39,280 bases of DNA from NCBI GenBank assembly GCA_002725175.2, contig PBQX02000119.1, positions 1 through 39,280 of the forward strand. Reading direction: 5' to 3'. The stretch is from CACKLF01 sp002725175 (GTDB lineage: Bacteria; Pseudomonadota; Alphaproteobacteria; Rhodobacterales; Rhodobacteraceae). This document shows, piece by piece, positions 16,543 to 26,616 of this stretch (position 1 is the stretch's first letter; every line of letters starts with the position of its first letter). Under the pieces are notes generated by a model. That model searched no databases. It was not told the DNA's origin and saw only the letters and a list, made by a program, of their open reading frames with translations. The position numbers were made by a program, and so were the translations under genes.

Positions 16543-19500
16543 CTATTCAATGCTCATTTCAATTAAGAGTTCCTTCGCAGAGATTTGATTTCCCAAAGCT
16601 GTATAAATGCTTTTTACTACCCCATTATAGTCAGCATGGATTCCAGTTTCCATTTTCATTGCTTCTATACTTAAAAGCAAGTCACCCTTTTTCACTTTTT
16701 GCCCTCCCTTTACAGGTATTGCTACTACAATACCTGCCATAGGGGCCCCAACATGGTTAGGATTTCCAGGATCTGCTTTTAGTTTTTTTATTGTTTCTGA
16801 TTTAATTTTTCGATCGGGAACCCTAATAACTCTAGGCTGTCCATTAAGCTCAAAAAACACCTTTACTTCACCATTTTCATCTGTCTCACCAATAGCCTCA
16901 AGTCGTATCTCAAGAATTTTNCCCGGATCAATTTCGGCAGAAATTTCTTCACCTGGGCTCATTCCATAAAAGAAAGTGTTTGTAGGAATAGTCCTTACCG
17001 GACCATAATTTCGATGGCGCCCCATATAATCTAGGAATACTGCCGGGTACATAAGATAACCAAAAAGATCTTCATCATCAACTTTTCTTCCCTCAAGTTG
17101 TTTCGACAACTCTAGCCTTTCCTGGCTAATATCAACTTCCTTAAGATTTGCACCAGGGCGCTCAGTTTTAATTTCTTTTCCCTTCAAAACTTTTTTTACA
17201 AGATTCTTAGGAAATCCTTGTGGTGGCTGACCTAAATTGCCCGATAACATATCAACGACACTTTCTGGAAAAGATACCTCAACAGAGGAAGATTCAATAT
17301 CACTTCTGCTAATGCCCTGACTAACCATCATTAAAGCCATATCCCCCACTACTTTTGAGGATGGGGTAACCTTAACAATATCTCCAAACATCTTATTGAC
17401 ATCAGCATAAGTTGAAGCAATCTCAGGCCATTTATCTTCTAAGCCCATTGAACGAGCTTGAGCTTTTAGGTTCGTAAACTGACCACCAGGCATCTCATGT
17501 AAAAAAATTTCTGATACGGGGGATTTAATACCACTTTCAAATGCCGCATACTGACTACGAACAGCATTCCAATAGTTATTGATTTCCAGAATAGCCTCCC
17601 TATTAAGTCTTGTATCTCGATTTGTATTGCGCAAAGCTTCTACTATAGAGCCCAANCAAGGCTGNGATGTTCCCCCAGAAAAACTATCCATAGCCGCATC
17701 AGCAATATCAACTCCAGCTTCAGCTGCTGCTATGATTGTTGCCCCACCCAAACCAGAAGTGTCATGAGTATGAAAATGAATGGGAAGATCAATCTCATCT
17801 TTTATTGCTTTAATTAAGACCTTTGCTGCTGCAGGCTTCAAAAGCCCGGCCATGTCTTTAACTCCTAAAATATGTGTTCCTGCTGCCTTCAACTCCTTGG
17901 CCATTTTTACATAGTATTTTAAATCATATTTTGATCGTTCAGGATCTAGAATATCTCCTGTATAACAAATACTGGCTTCACAAATTTTCCCCGAATCTAT
18001 AACTGCATCTATCGCTATGCGCATATTTTCAACCCAGTTAAGGCTATCAAAAATCCTAAATACATCTATTCCTTTAGATGCCAGGGCAACAAAATCTCTA
18101 ACTACATTATCCGGATAATTTGTATAACCAACTCCATTGCTACCCCTAAGCAACATTTGGGTCATTAAATTTGGCATTTTTGATCGAATATCTCTTAACC
18201 GTTGCCAGGGACATTCTTGAAGAAACCGATAAGCAACATCGAAAGTTGCCCCACCCCAACACTCGACACTAAATAATTCGGGAAGCCTCTTAGAATAAGT
18301 TTCCGAAATATTTATCATATCAATAGAACGCATTCGTGTTGCTATCAGAGATTGATGTCCATCTCGCATAGTTGTATCAGTTATTAGAAGATTTTGCTGA
18401 GCCAACACCCAATCAGAAACTGCTTTAGCACCATTTGTCTCTAACATTTGCCTGACGCCTGATTTAGCTTCAATGCCTGATAGGTCTTCAATAGATAGTT
18501 TAATATTTTTTGGTGGAGAATTTCGTCCAATAGTTTCTGGATGTTTATTTACTGAAATATCAGCAATATAATTTAATACCTTTGTGCCTCGATCTTGGCG
18601 CTTTTTAAAGGTAAACAATCCATCTGTTTGATCGATGAAATTTGTTGAATATAAGTTTTCCAGAAACGTTTTGTGCTTTAGCAAGTTTTCGACAAAAGCT
18701 ATATTTGTACTAACTCCTCTTATTCGAAATTCCCGCAAAGCCCTATCCATTCGAGCAATTGCCTTATCAGGCGTTTGAGCCCAAGCCGTCACCTTTACCA
18801 AAAGAGAATCATAATATCTACTGATTACACCACCCGAATAATCGGTTCCACCATCTAGACGTATACCCATTCCCGTTGCGCTCCGATAGGCTGTAATTCT
18901 ACCATAATCTGGGATAAAATTATTTTGAGGGTCTTCAGTTGTCACACGCGTCTGAAGGGCATGTCCATTTAATACAATGTCTTCTTGAGTCGCTTTTCCA
19001 GTAGCTTCAGCTAAAGTCTTACCTTCAGAGATGAGTATTTGGGCTTGCACTATATCAATACCCGAAACCTCCTCAGTGACTGTATGCTCAACTTGTATGC
19101 GTGGATTTACTTCTATAAAATAAAATTCGTCTGTTTCCATGTCCATAAGAAACTCAACTGTTCCGGCACATTCATAATTGACATGCTTGCAAATACGATA
19201 GGCCATCGCGCATAAATTATTTCTTTGCTCATCATTTAAATATGGAGCTGGGGCTCGCTCTACGACCTTCTGATTTCGCCTCTGCAAAGAACAATCTCTT
19301 TCCCAAATATGATATATATTACCTTTTTTATCTCCTAAGATCTGAACCTCAACGTGACGAGCTCTTGTAATCATCTTTTCAAGGTAACCATCCCCATTAC
19401 CAAAAGCAGCTTCTGCCTCACGTCTTCCCTCAAGAACTTTCTCCTCCAATTCATTATCGCGTACAATTGGCCTCATTCCTCTACCACCTCCTCCCCAAGA

Positions 19501-19986
19501 GGCCTTTAGCATCAGAGGATAACCAATTTCTGATGCTTGCTGCTTAATTTTTGATATATCATTCTCTAAAATCTCAGTGGCAGGAATAACGGGAACTCCA
19601 GCTTCAATTGCAATTTGACGCGCTGAAGCTTTATTTCCTAAGGCATGGATAGTTTCAGCTTTGGGCCCAATAAAAACAATTCCATTCTTATTACATAGTT
19701 CCGGAAGTTCTGGATTTTCTGACAAAAAACCATACCCAGGATGTATTGCATCAGCTTTAGATTTGAGTGCTACCCGAATAATTTCCTCTATCGATAAATA
19801 AGCAGCTACTGGCCCCATACCGTGACCAATCCTGTAGGCTTCATCTGCCTTAAACCTATGTAAGCTTAGCTTGTCTTCTTCAGCAAAAACTGCAACGGTT
19901 TTCTTCCCAAGTTCGTTTGCTGCACGCATAACTCTAATCGCTATCTCACCACGATTAGCAATTAATATTTTCTTAAACTCTACCAA
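16543..19986 (-). CDS. pyc: Pyruvate carboxylase
   Basis: 1147-residue single-chain, biotin-dependent anaplerotic enzyme that makes oxaloacetate from pyruvate and bicarbonate. In order: biotin carboxylase with ATP-grasp (about 1-455; ILIANRGEIAIRV, the glycine-rich KASWGGGGRGMR loop, EVNPRIQVEH); carboxyltransferase barrel (about 525-800; TDTTMRDGHQSL, GWGGATFDVA-like ECWGGATFDVAYRFL, and HFHTHDT metal ligands); the PYC_OADA regulatory segment; and a C-terminal biotinyl domain with EAMKMET (biotin Lys at about 1111). The length is typical. The most natural start is TTG 19986, which puts FKKILIANRGEIA at the N-terminus and has AGGA upstream. Three N bases fall inside without harm. Confidence 0.96.
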   Translation of the reverse strand: MVEFKKILIANRGEIAIRVMRAANELGKKTVAVFAEEDKLSLHRFKADEAYRIGHGMGPVAAYLSIEEIIRVALKSKADAIHPGYGFLSENPELPELCNKNGIVFIGPKAETIHALGNKASARQIAIEAGVPVIPATEILENDISKIKQQASEIGYPLMLKASWGGGGRGMRPIVRDNELEEKVLEGRREAEAAFGNGDGYLEKMITRARHVEVQILGDKKGNIYHIWERDCSLQRRNQKVVERAPAPYLNDEQRNNLCAMAYRICKHVNYECAGTVEFLMDMETDEFYFIEVNPRIQVEHTVTEEVSGIDIVQAQILISEGKTLAEATGKATQEDIVLNGHALQTRVTTEDPQNNFIPDYGRITAYRSATGMGIRLDGGTDYSGGVISRYYDSLLVKVTAWAQTPDKAIARMDRALREFRIRGVSTNIAFVENLLKHKTFLENLYSTNFIDQTDGLFTFKKRQDRGTKVLNYIADISVNKHPETIGRNSPPKNIKLSIEDLSGIEAKSGVRQMLETNGAKAVSDWVLAQQNLLITDTTMRDGHQSLIATRMRSIDMINISETYSKRLPELFSVECWGGATFDVAYRFLQECPWQRLRDIRSKMPNLMTQMLLRGSNGVGYTNYPDNVVRDFVALASKGIDVFRIFDSLNWVENMRIAIDAVIDSGKICEASICYTGDILDPERSKYDLKYYVKMAKELKAAGTHILGVKDMAGLLKPAAAKVLIKAIKDEIDLPIHFHTHDTSGLGGATIIAAAEAGVDIADAAMDSFSGGTXQPXLGSIVEALRNTNRDTRLNREAILEINNYWNAVRSQYAAFESGIKSPVSEIFLHEMPGGQFTNLKAQARSMGLEDKWPEIASTYADVNKMFGDIVKVTPSSKVVGDMALMMVSQGISRSDIESSSVEVSFPESVVDMLSGNLGQPPQGFPKNLVKKVLKGKEIKTERPGANLKEVDISQERLELSKQLEGRKVDDEDLFGYLMYPAVFLDYMGRHRNYGPVRTIPTNTFFYGMSPGEEISAEIDPXKILEIRLEAIGETDENGEVKVFFELNGQPRVIRVPDRKIKSETIKKLKADPGNPNHVGAPMAGIVVAIPVKGGQKVKKGDLLLSIEAMKMETGIHADYNGVVKSIYTALGNQISAKELLIEMSIE

Positions 19987-20092
19987 TTACTTGATCCTAA
20001 ACCTTAATTAGTATTGATAAGTCTAAAGGAATTTTAAATTTCTAACAAACTCTCATTTTGGATGTAACCATTTTCATTCCAACCCCTAGATC

Positions 20093-21346
20093 TCATCCAT
20101 GAAAATTCTTTATCAGTCTTTCTATTGATAATCCCTGAATTAGAATGGAGAATACAACTACTGTGTAAGCTGCTGCAATAATGACCGGTTTTACTTCCAT
20201 ATCTGGTAGGGACAACGCCAAAGCTATTGAGATTCCTCCTTTTAGCCCAGCCCAAGTCAAAATCATTATTTCCCCCCTCTCTCTTTTTATTATCGGATTT
20301 AGTAGAAGAATAGGGATAGAAACAGCAGTAAACCGAGCAAGAACAGCAATAATTACTGCGAAAATACTTATGCCAATAATGCTATATTCAGCGGAAAGAA
20401 TTATTACTTCAAATCCTATAAGTACAAAGAGAGCAGCATTAAGGATTTCATCGATAATGTGCCAAAAGTCGGTCAAATGTACCCGAGTTTTTTCACTCAT
20501 AGCAAATTGCCTCCCTGTATTGCCAATGAAAACTCCAGCCACAACCATAGCAATTGGTCCAGATATATGTAGGCTCAATGCAATAGAATACGCTCCCGTT
20601 ACAAGTGCAAGAGTTGCAATCACCTCAATAATATAATCATCAATTGAACGAAGGAAAAGAAAAGTGACATATCCAGCAACAATACCCAGAAGTGCTCCGC
20701 CAAAGGCCTCCTTAAAAAATAGTGTAATTACCGTATTCGCGTCAACATCCATACCATGACCGTGTCCCGTGGAACTACCAAATGCTATGGTTACTAAAAC
20801 TGAAAAAACTACAACCGCAACCCCATCGTTGAAAAGACTTTCACCTCCTATAATTGCTTCCAATCTCTTAGGAACTTTCAACCTTTTTAGTAAAGCCAAT
20901 ACAGCCACTGGGTCCGTTGGAGACACAATAACACCAAAAATCAAACAGTATATATATTCGATATTTATTCCAAAAAAAGCTGTTAAGTAAAAAAAGAAAG
21001 TTCCATTGATTAGTGTGGAAATAATAACACCAACGGTTGCTAAAATTGAGACGTGAACCTTCGCCTCCATTAAGCCTTTTAAATCTACATGAAGTGCTCC
21101 TGCGAATAATAAAAAACATAACATGCCATTCATTAGGGTACGATTGAAATCAATTTCGTCCAACCATCCCTTAAGAATATCCGACAGGGACAAAAACGGG
21201 AAAACAGCGTCAAAAAGTAAAACAGCCAAACCAGAAATTAGAGCAATTATTACTAGACCCACAGTTAGAGGTAATTTCAAAAACTTATGATTAATGTATC
21301 CAAATACGGCAACGCTGGTTAAAATTAGAGCTGGAAGTTCTAACAT
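20093..21346 (-). CDS. CPA1-family Na+(or K+)/H+ antiporter
   Basis: About 417-residue polytopic membrane protein of the NhaP/CPA1 type, exchanging cytoplasmic Na+ or K+ for protons. It has about twelve hydrophobic segments. Family signatures are VSPTDPVAVLALLK (about 138-151, with the ion-binding Asp) and GGESLFNDGVAVVVF (about 165-179, with the essential Asn-Asp pair). LKGGISIALALSLP lies near the C-terminus. The cytoplasmic tail is short. ATG 21346 (MLELPALILT) is preceded by GGGAT and matches usual starts; the in-frame ATG at 21388 would add 14 polar residues. Sodium extrusion fits a marine habitat. Confidence 0.92.
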   Translation of the reverse strand: MLELPALILTSVAVFGYINHKFLKLPLTVGLVIIALISGLAVLLFDAVFPFLSLSDILKGWLDEIDFNRTLMNGMLCFLLFAGALHVDLKGLMEAKVHVSILATVGVIISTLINGTFFFYLTAFFGINIEYIYCLIFGVIVSPTDPVAVLALLKRLKVPKRLEAIIGGESLFNDGVAVVVFSVLVTIAFGSSTGHGHGMDVDANTVITLFFKEAFGGALLGIVAGYVTFLFLRSIDDYIIEVIATLALVTGAYSIALSLHISGPIAMVVAGVFIGNTGRQFAMSEKTRVHLTDFWHIIDEILNAALFVLIGFEVIILSAEYSIIGISIFAVIIAVLARFTAVSIPILLLNPIIKRERGEIMILTWAGLKGGISIALALSLPDMEVKPVIIAAAYTVVVFSILIQGLSIERLIKNFHG

Positions 21347-21561
21347 GAATTTATCCCAATTATTGTTTTCTTTAAACTTATACGTCAAACCAATTTAATT
21401 AGTAAACCGATTAATTTGGGTTAAAATAAAAGATAATAGCATTCATCTGCTAAATGTTAATTCTTAAGGACTTCCAAGAAAATATTGCTATTAACTTCAC
21501 TGCTGATACATTCAAACAAAAAAGTAACAAACTGATTAAAACCATTTAAGAGGGCAAATGC

Positions 21562-22026
21562 ATGAATGAAGAAGTTAGCAGAGAGGGCGGATGTTTATGT
21601 GGAAACTGTAGATACAGGTCTATTGGTGATAGCCCAAGAGCAATTCTATGTCATTGCCGCTATTGTCAGACATTAACTGGGGGCACCTTCTCTACAAACG
21701 TTTGGTTTCCAGAAGAAAAAGTTTCTCTACTCAAAGGAGATCTGTCTAGTTACGAAATGAAAACTGAGTCGGGAAATCTTATAACTACCAATTTCTGCAA
21801 GAATTGTGGCTCTACAATTTTTTTGAGACTAAATGTTTTTAAGGGCATGGTTGCGATCCCGGGAGGTTCTTATGACCCCCCAACCTTTTGGTTCGAACCT
21901 CAAGTTGAAAATTTCTGCCGGTCCAAAGCGCCCTTTATTGAAACTGCAATTCCTGAAAAAAATAATACTCACCCAATGTATAAGCCTGTAAGAGAAGACA
22001 TTCATCCACATAAAAAAGGTACTTGA
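21562..22026 (+). CDS. GFA-family (glutathione-dependent formaldehyde-activating-like) zinc protein
   Basis: 154-residue protein of the GFA/CENP-V zinc-fold family. Zinc ligands are visible in three groups: GGCLCGNCRY (C11, C13, C16), LCHCRYCQ (C30, C32, C35) and FCKNCGS (C79, C82). The founding member Gfa was proposed to speed S-hydroxymethylglutathione formation. Most homologues have no proven function, so the role stays open. The GTFSTNVWFP stretch after the second cluster is usual for the family. ATG 21562 has AGAGGG upstream. A divergent antiporter lies to the left, and an acetyltransferase follows after 63 bases. Confidence 0.88.
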   Translation: MNEEVSREGGCLCGNCRYRSIGDSPRAILCHCRYCQTLTGGTFSTNVWFPEEKVSLLKGDLSSYEMKTESGNLITTNFCKNCGSTIFLRLNVFKGMVAIPGGSYDPPTFWFEPQVENFCRSKAPFIETAIPEKNNTHPMYKPVREDIHPHKKGT

Positions 22027-22089
22027 GTGGTATTTATGTTCTACTAGAAATGATAGTCCACGTAATCTGTATTTCTGTAAAGATTTATA

Positions 22090-22545
22090 ATGTACAATAG
22101 ATCCATAGTTCCAAAAAATTTCAAAGTTCCCGAAGAGTTAAGAACAAAAGATTTTATACTCAGACCTCTTAAAGTTAATGATTTAATTAAAGATTATGAA
22201 GCTGTTATGAGCAGCATCGACCACTTAAAAGGTCGAATGGATGATAGTGACTGGCCCGTTGGGCTTACAATTGAAGAGAATCTTATTGATCTCGGATGGC
22301 ACCAAAGAGAATTTACACTAGGTCATTCATTTGCATACACTGTGGTAAGTCTTGATGGCAAAGATTGTCTAGGGTGCTGTTATATCTATCCCTCAGAAAA
22401 ATCAGAGAGCGAGGTAGACGTTTTTTATTGGATCCGCAAAGATAGACTTGCCGAAGGCTTAGAAAATCGGTTAGGTGAAGCACTTAAAAAGTGGCTTCAA
22501 GATGTCTGGCCATTTAAGACATTTGATTTTCCAGGCAGGATTTAA
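22090..22545 (+). CDS. GNAT-type N-acetyltransferase family protein
   Basis: 151-residue small protein with a weak but recognisable GCN5-related acetyltransferase layout. FILRPLKVNDLIKDYEAVM is a typical first strand and helix. The SFAYTVVSLDGKDCLGCCYIYPS strand pair corresponds to the central sheet, and EVDVFYWIRKD precedes the C-terminal helix. The usual acetyl-CoA pyrophosphate loop (Q/RxxGxG/A) is not obvious: the corresponding place reads RLAEGLENRLGEAL. Catalytic activity is therefore uncertain. The substrate is unknown. It lies between the GFA-type gene and a Rieske oxygenase on the same strand, with 63- and 102-base gaps. Confidence 0.65.
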   Translation: MYNRSIVPKNFKVPEELRTKDFILRPLKVNDLIKDYEAVMSSIDHLKGRMDDSDWPVGLTIEENLIDLGWHQREFTLGHSFAYTVVSLDGKDCLGCCYIYPSEKSESEVDVFYWIRKDRLAEGLENRLGEALKKWLQDVWPFKTFDFPGRI

Positions 22546-22647
22546 AAGTGGAATAATTTTTAGAAAAGTTTAATCTCTTCTCAACTGGAGCTTATGACTT
22601 TTCTACCCCATGCCTAAGGTCCTATATAATAAAAAAGGCATTATAAG

Positions 22648-23775
22648 ATGTTTAAACTTTCTGATTTCAATTGGTCCGAATGTATAAAACCAGCAGAAGA
22701 AGCATCTTCCCTTCCTCCAATCTGCTACACATCCTCTGACATTATTAATCAAGAAATAGAAACTATCTTTAGAGGGTCATGGATAGGCGTTGGGCGCTCC
22801 GACATAGTCAAAGAGCCTGGAAATTATATATGTTTGGATTTTGCTGAGCAAAGTGTGATCTTGCTTCGAGACAAAAATGGAAAGCTACGCTCATTTGCAA
22901 ATACATGCCGTCATAGAGGAGCACGGCTATTGGATAGTCAAGGTTCCTGTAAAGGCATAAGGTGCCCTTTCCATTCATGGTTTTATGGACTTGACGGCAA
23001 ACTTATCACAGCCCCACATATGAATAAGGCTCAGAATTTTGATAATAATGAATATGGGTTAATAGAATATCTTGCTGAAGAATATCTAGGATTTGCATTT
23101 ATTTGCCTGAATAAGAATGGGAAAGGCATTAATAGTTTCTTATCTGATTTCAAAGATATCCATTCACCTTGGCCGATTGAACCTCTTGTTTCAGTAAGGC
23201 GCCGAGAACTAACTGTTAATTGCAATTGGAAAATGTTCCTTGAGGTCTTTAATGAATATTACCACCTACCATTCGTTCACCCTAACTCAGTTGACAGTAT
23301 TTACCTATCTCCCTCCGCAGCAGAGAAAGTCAAAGGTTCTTTTGCAACACAATTTGGTGAAACGGACGGAACGGGCGGGTTGTTGGAAGACACCCAAGAA
23401 AATGCCCTACCTGATATGCCAGATTTAAAAGGGTTAGCCAAAAAAGGTGCAAGATATACCTGGATCTTTCCTAATATGACCTTTGCTGCAAATCGAGATG
23501 CCTTATGGTGCTATGAAGCTTATCCTTTGGGGCCTGATAAATGTAAAGTTTTACAGACAGCTTGCTTTCATCCTAAAACGATTTCATTAAGTGGTTTCTC
23601 TACAAAAGTTAAAGCTTACCTTCATCGATTAGATGCAGCATTAGAGGAAGATATTCCCGCTCTTGTAAATCAACAAGTTGGGTTAACTAATCCCGATAGC
23701 ATGCCAGGGCGCTTCCAACCCAGTCTCGAGCCAAATGTCGCTTCATTTGCCAATTGGTATGCTAAAAGGTGGTAA
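22648..23775 (+). CDS. Rieske non-heme iron oxygenase, catalytic (alpha) subunit
   Basis: 375-residue oxygenase alpha subunit. The Rieske [2Fe-2S] domain has C87-R-H89 and C106-P-F-H109 (CRHRG...CPFHSW). The catalytic domain has the mononuclear-iron motif NEYYHLPFVHP with H206 and H211, and a probable third ligand D335 (EEDIPALV). A Glu (E203) takes the place of the bridging Asp of ring-hydroxylating enzymes, as seen in N-demethylating types. This puts it nearer the choline/betaine/stachydrine oxygenase side than naphthalene dioxygenase. No reductase gene is adjacent. The substrate is unknown. It is convergent with an EamA transporter gene 26 bases away. Confidence 0.88.
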   Translation: MFKLSDFNWSECIKPAEEASSLPPICYTSSDIINQEIETIFRGSWIGVGRSDIVKEPGNYICLDFAEQSVILLRDKNGKLRSFANTCRHRGARLLDSQGSCKGIRCPFHSWFYGLDGKLITAPHMNKAQNFDNNEYGLIEYLAEEYLGFAFICLNKNGKGINSFLSDFKDIHSPWPIEPLVSVRRRELTVNCNWKMFLEVFNEYYHLPFVHPNSVDSIYLSPSAAEKVKGSFATQFGETDGTGGLLEDTQENALPDMPDLKGLAKKGARYTWIFPNMTFAANRDALWCYEAYPLGPDKCKVLQTACFHPKTISLSGFSTKVKAYLHRLDAALEEDIPALVNQQVGLTNPDSMPGRFQPSLEPNVASFANWYAKRW

Positions 23776-23801
23776 GAATTTCTGGGAATGTCAGCTATTA
23801 A

Positions 23802-24668
23802 TCAGTTTCTAGTCTCTTTTCTTTCAGCATAAAACAAATAACTACCTGCTATTATAACAATAAGAGTACCTATGATCATAAAAATATCTGGTATCTCATT
23901 ATAAAAAACCACACCATAAAAAATGGCGATAAAAATACTTGTATATCGAAAAGGAGAGACAAAGCTAATATCTCCCGTTCTAACTGATAAAACATTGTAA
24001 ATTACACCTATAACGAGAAAAATACCCGCCCCTGATAACAAACCCACTATTTCCAAGGGAGGGTCCACCCAAGGCTGAAATGGGTACATTATCATGCCAA
24101 TGATAGTTACTATGGACGCCGTAATTAAGGAAACGAAAGTTGAAGGCATAGATATATCCAATTTTCTAGTAGACAAATCTCTCAACACTAAAAAAAATAC
24201 CGCTACTAGTGCAATCAATGAGTAAGAATTAAAATCTGTTGAGGTAGGTTTTATAATTAATAATACCCCAAAAAAGCCAGCCAGAATTGTTAACCATCTT
24301 TTCACTCCCACTGTCTCTCCAAAAAGTAATGCACCAAAAAATGCCAAAGCCAGAGGCAAACATTGTAAAATAGCCACAGCATTTGAAATCTTCATGTTTA
24401 AGAGTGCAGTGAAGAAAAAAAGTGTCGCGCCTACCTCACCAAGCACCCGCAGGAACAAAAATCTCCGTTGACTATTTTTTATTGATACAAATAACTCTTT
24501 TCTTATCAACGCAATTATTGTCAATAATAAAACTGCAACTATGCCTCTAAAAAAAAGAATCTGAGACAAAGGTAGCCAAGCTCCTGAGTGTTTTATCAAA
24601 GCATCAGAAGATGTAAAACCGAACATGCTTAAAGTCATAAATAATGACCCATAGAGATTCTGTGACAT
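23802..24668 (-). CDS. EamA/DMT-superfamily membrane transporter
   Basis: About 288-residue membrane protein with ten hydrophobic segments in two EamA repeats. FFRGIVAVLLLT and NAVAILQCLPLALAFFGALLFGETVGVKRW are in the first, and FRYTSIFIAIFYGVVFYNEIPD in the second. These patterns are typical of RhaT/YdcZ-like drug/metabolite exporters. The frame opens further upstream (to 24725) through an N-rich stretch. ATG 24668 (MSQNLYGSLFMTLSMFGF) is the more natural start because it leads directly into TM1. Substrate unknown; many such proteins export metabolites or amino acids. Confidence 0.87.
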   Translation of the reverse strand: MSQNLYGSLFMTLSMFGFTSSDALIKHSGAWLPLSQILFFRGIVAVLLLTIIALIRKELFVSIKNSQRRFLFLRVLGEVGATLFFFTALLNMKISNAVAILQCLPLALAFFGALLFGETVGVKRWLTILAGFFGVLLIIKPTSTDFNSYSLIALVAVFFLVLRDLSTRKLDISMPSTFVSLITASIVTIIGMIMYPFQPWVDPPLEIVGLLSGAGIFLVIGVIYNVLSVRTGDISFVSPFRYTSIFIAIFYGVVFYNEIPDIFMIIGTLIVIIAGSYLFYAERKETRN

Positions 24669-24893
24669 AACGCAAGAAAAGCCATTTAATGNAATTATNA
24701 ANTAACTATAATANAAANTTCTCATAAANNATTANAAAAATTNAGCAANAAAGNCCTAAAGTGTCGTGAATAGNNANAAAAGTTGTCGAAAACAAACAAA
24801 CGGTTGATAAACCCCATTNGCATTTGTTACAGTCGATTCTATANAACTTTTTATCTTTTAATCATTAATTAATGTAATTCAGGGAGATTATTA

Positions 24894-26546
24894 ATGGCTT
24901 ATAAAACAATTAATAATAAGCCTCTTCATAACAAGATACCAGGCTTCGCTAAAGAAGCTAAAGAAGGTAAACTTGATAGAAGAGAATTTCTAGCTTATTC
25001 AACAGCACTCGGTGCTACTACTGCTACAGCTTACGGCTTACTAGGGCTTTCAGCTCCAATGGCTATGGCTGAAGGTAAAAAAGGAGGCACCCTTAAAATA
25101 TCAATGAGTATTAGACCTTTTGAAGACCCAAGAATTTATGACTGGTCAGAAAAAGGCAACTTGGGCCGAATGGTTTGCGAAACGCTAATCAGATACACTA
25201 CAGACTTTACATTTGAGCCAATGCTTCTTGAGAGCTGGGATGTAAATTCCGATGCTACCCAATACACCCTAAATATTAGAAAAGGTGTCAAGTGGAGTAA
25301 CGGTGATGACTTCAATGCGGATGACGTAATGTACAACATCCATGGTTGGTGTGAAAAGGATGTTGAAGGCAATTCAATGGCAGGACGAATGGCTTCTCTA
25401 ATTGATCCTAATACAAACAAAGCTGCTGATGGAGCAATCGTAAAGTTGGATGATTATACAGTCCAATTAAATCTACCAAACTCTGACATAACTATTGTTC
25501 CTGGTATGACAGATTACCCAGCATTAATTGTTCATAGAGACTTCGATAAGGGCGGTAGAAATTTAATTACTAATCCTGTCGGCACAGCTCCTTGGAAACT
25601 CATTTCTCATGCCGTGGAAGACTCAGCTGTTTTTGAGAGACGCGATGGGTATTGGGGCGACGCACCATATCTGGATCGTCTTGAATTTACTGACTACGGA
25701 ACTGACCCAGCAGGTGAAATAGCTGCGTTTGAAGGTGGTGATTGTCATGTAAACTATCAAACAACTGGTGACTATATTGAAGTTCACGAGTCCCTTGGCA
25801 TGAACATTGTAGAAGCTGTGACGGCTGCGACTGTTATTGCAAGAGTAAACGTTGGAGTTGAGCCATATAATGACAAGCGTGTTAGAAACGCGTTACAAAT
25901 GGCTTGTAGCAACCAAGTAGTTACTGACATAGGATTTCAAGGCAGAGGATCCGCCGCTGAAAACCACCACGTTTGTCCAATTCATCCAGAATATGCAGAT
26001 ATTGGGACCAGCCCAGTTTCAGGAGATGGTTCTGATAAAGCAGGAGCAATGGCTCTCATGAAGGAAGCTGGAATGGCTGATTATGAGCATGAGCTCATTT
26101 CTATCGATGACGCATGGCGCAGAGATGCAACGGACGCTGTTGGTGAGGAATTGAGAAGTGCGGGTATTAAAGTTAAAAGAACTATTATACCTGGCTCATC
26201 TTTCTGGAATAACTGGACACAGTATCCATACTCAACAACTAGTTGGAACATGAGACCACTTGGCGTTCAAATCTATGCTCTAGCCTATAGAAGCGGTGAA
26301 GCTTGGAACGAAACTGCATTTAGTGATGCAGAATTTGATTCACTCCTTGCTGAATCTCTTAAGGTTGCTGATGCTGATAAGCGAAGCAAACTGTCGGCTA
26401 AAATGCAGGCCATACTTCAAGACTCTGGNATAATGATCCAGCCAACATGGAGAAANCTATATAAGACGGTTGCTCCAGGAGTAAATGGCATGGGTGGAAT
26501 GCATCCTTCTTATGAAATGCACTTTGAAAGTGTTTGGTTATCATAA
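24894..26546 (+). CDS. ABC transporter solute-binding protein, family 5 (peptide/opine/nickel type), Tat-exported
   Basis: 550-residue periplasmic binding protein of the DppA/OppA family. The N-terminus has a twin-arginine signal: DRREFLAYSTALGA at about residues 27-40, then a hydrophobic stretch and AMAEG cleavage near residue 58. The mature part begins GGTLKISMSIRPFEDPRIYDW and has the family block TLNIRKGVKWSNGDDFNADDVMYNI. Family-5 proteins bind oligopeptides but also many other solutes. A ribosome site (AGGGAG) precedes ATG 24894. It heads the transporter operon, followed by a strong hairpin and two permease genes. Two N bases lie near the 3' end. The position before cupin and oxygenase genes suggests the ligand is what those enzymes consume; that is inference. 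Confidence 0.92.
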   Translation: MAYKTINNKPLHNKIPGFAKEAKEGKLDRREFLAYSTALGATTATAYGLLGLSAPMAMAEGKKGGTLKISMSIRPFEDPRIYDWSEKGNLGRMVCETLIRYTTDFTFEPMLLESWDVNSDATQYTLNIRKGVKWSNGDDFNADDVMYNIHGWCEKDVEGNSMAGRMASLIDPNTNKAADGAIVKLDDYTVQLNLPNSDITIVPGMTDYPALIVHRDFDKGGRNLITNPVGTAPWKLISHAVEDSAVFERRDGYWGDAPYLDRLEFTDYGTDPAGEIAAFEGGDCHVNYQTTGDYIEVHESLGMNIVEAVTAATVIARVNVGVEPYNDKRVRNALQMACSNQVVTDIGFQGRGSAAENHHVCPIHPEYADIGTSPVSGDGSDKAGAMALMKEAGMADYEHELISIDDAWRRDATDAVGEELRSAGIKVKRTIIPGSSFWNNWTQYPYSTTSWNMRPLGVQIYALAYRSGEAWNETAFSDAEFDSLLAESLKVADADKRSKLSAKMQAILQDSXIMIQPTWRXLYKTVAPGVNGMGGMHPSYEMHFESVWLS

Positions 26547-26558
26547 GTAAGCAATAAC

Positions 26559-26590
26559 AAGACCGGGGAGCTTATATGCTCCCCGGTCTT
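26559..26590 (+). terminator. Strong hairpin between binding-protein and permease genes (attenuating terminator or mRNA stabiliser)
   Basis: A perfect 13-bp stem, AAGACCGGGGAGC / GCTCCCCGGTCTT, closes a six-base loop (TTATAT). It lies 12 bases after the binding-protein stop codon. The following bases (CCTTATTTTATAAAG) are T-rich but not a clean T-run. Placed inside the operon, it most likely allows partial read-through, or protects the 3' end of the binding-protein message, giving more binding protein than permease. Confidence 0.82.
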
Positions 26591-26616
26591 CCTTATTTTA
26601 TAAAGTTAATTTTTAG

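Noticed and set aside
21389..21561. Near-repeat AAACCAATTTAATTA / AAACCGATTAATTT between the antiporter and GFA genes
   Set aside because: Imperfect and short in AT-rich sequence; not enough to call an operator.
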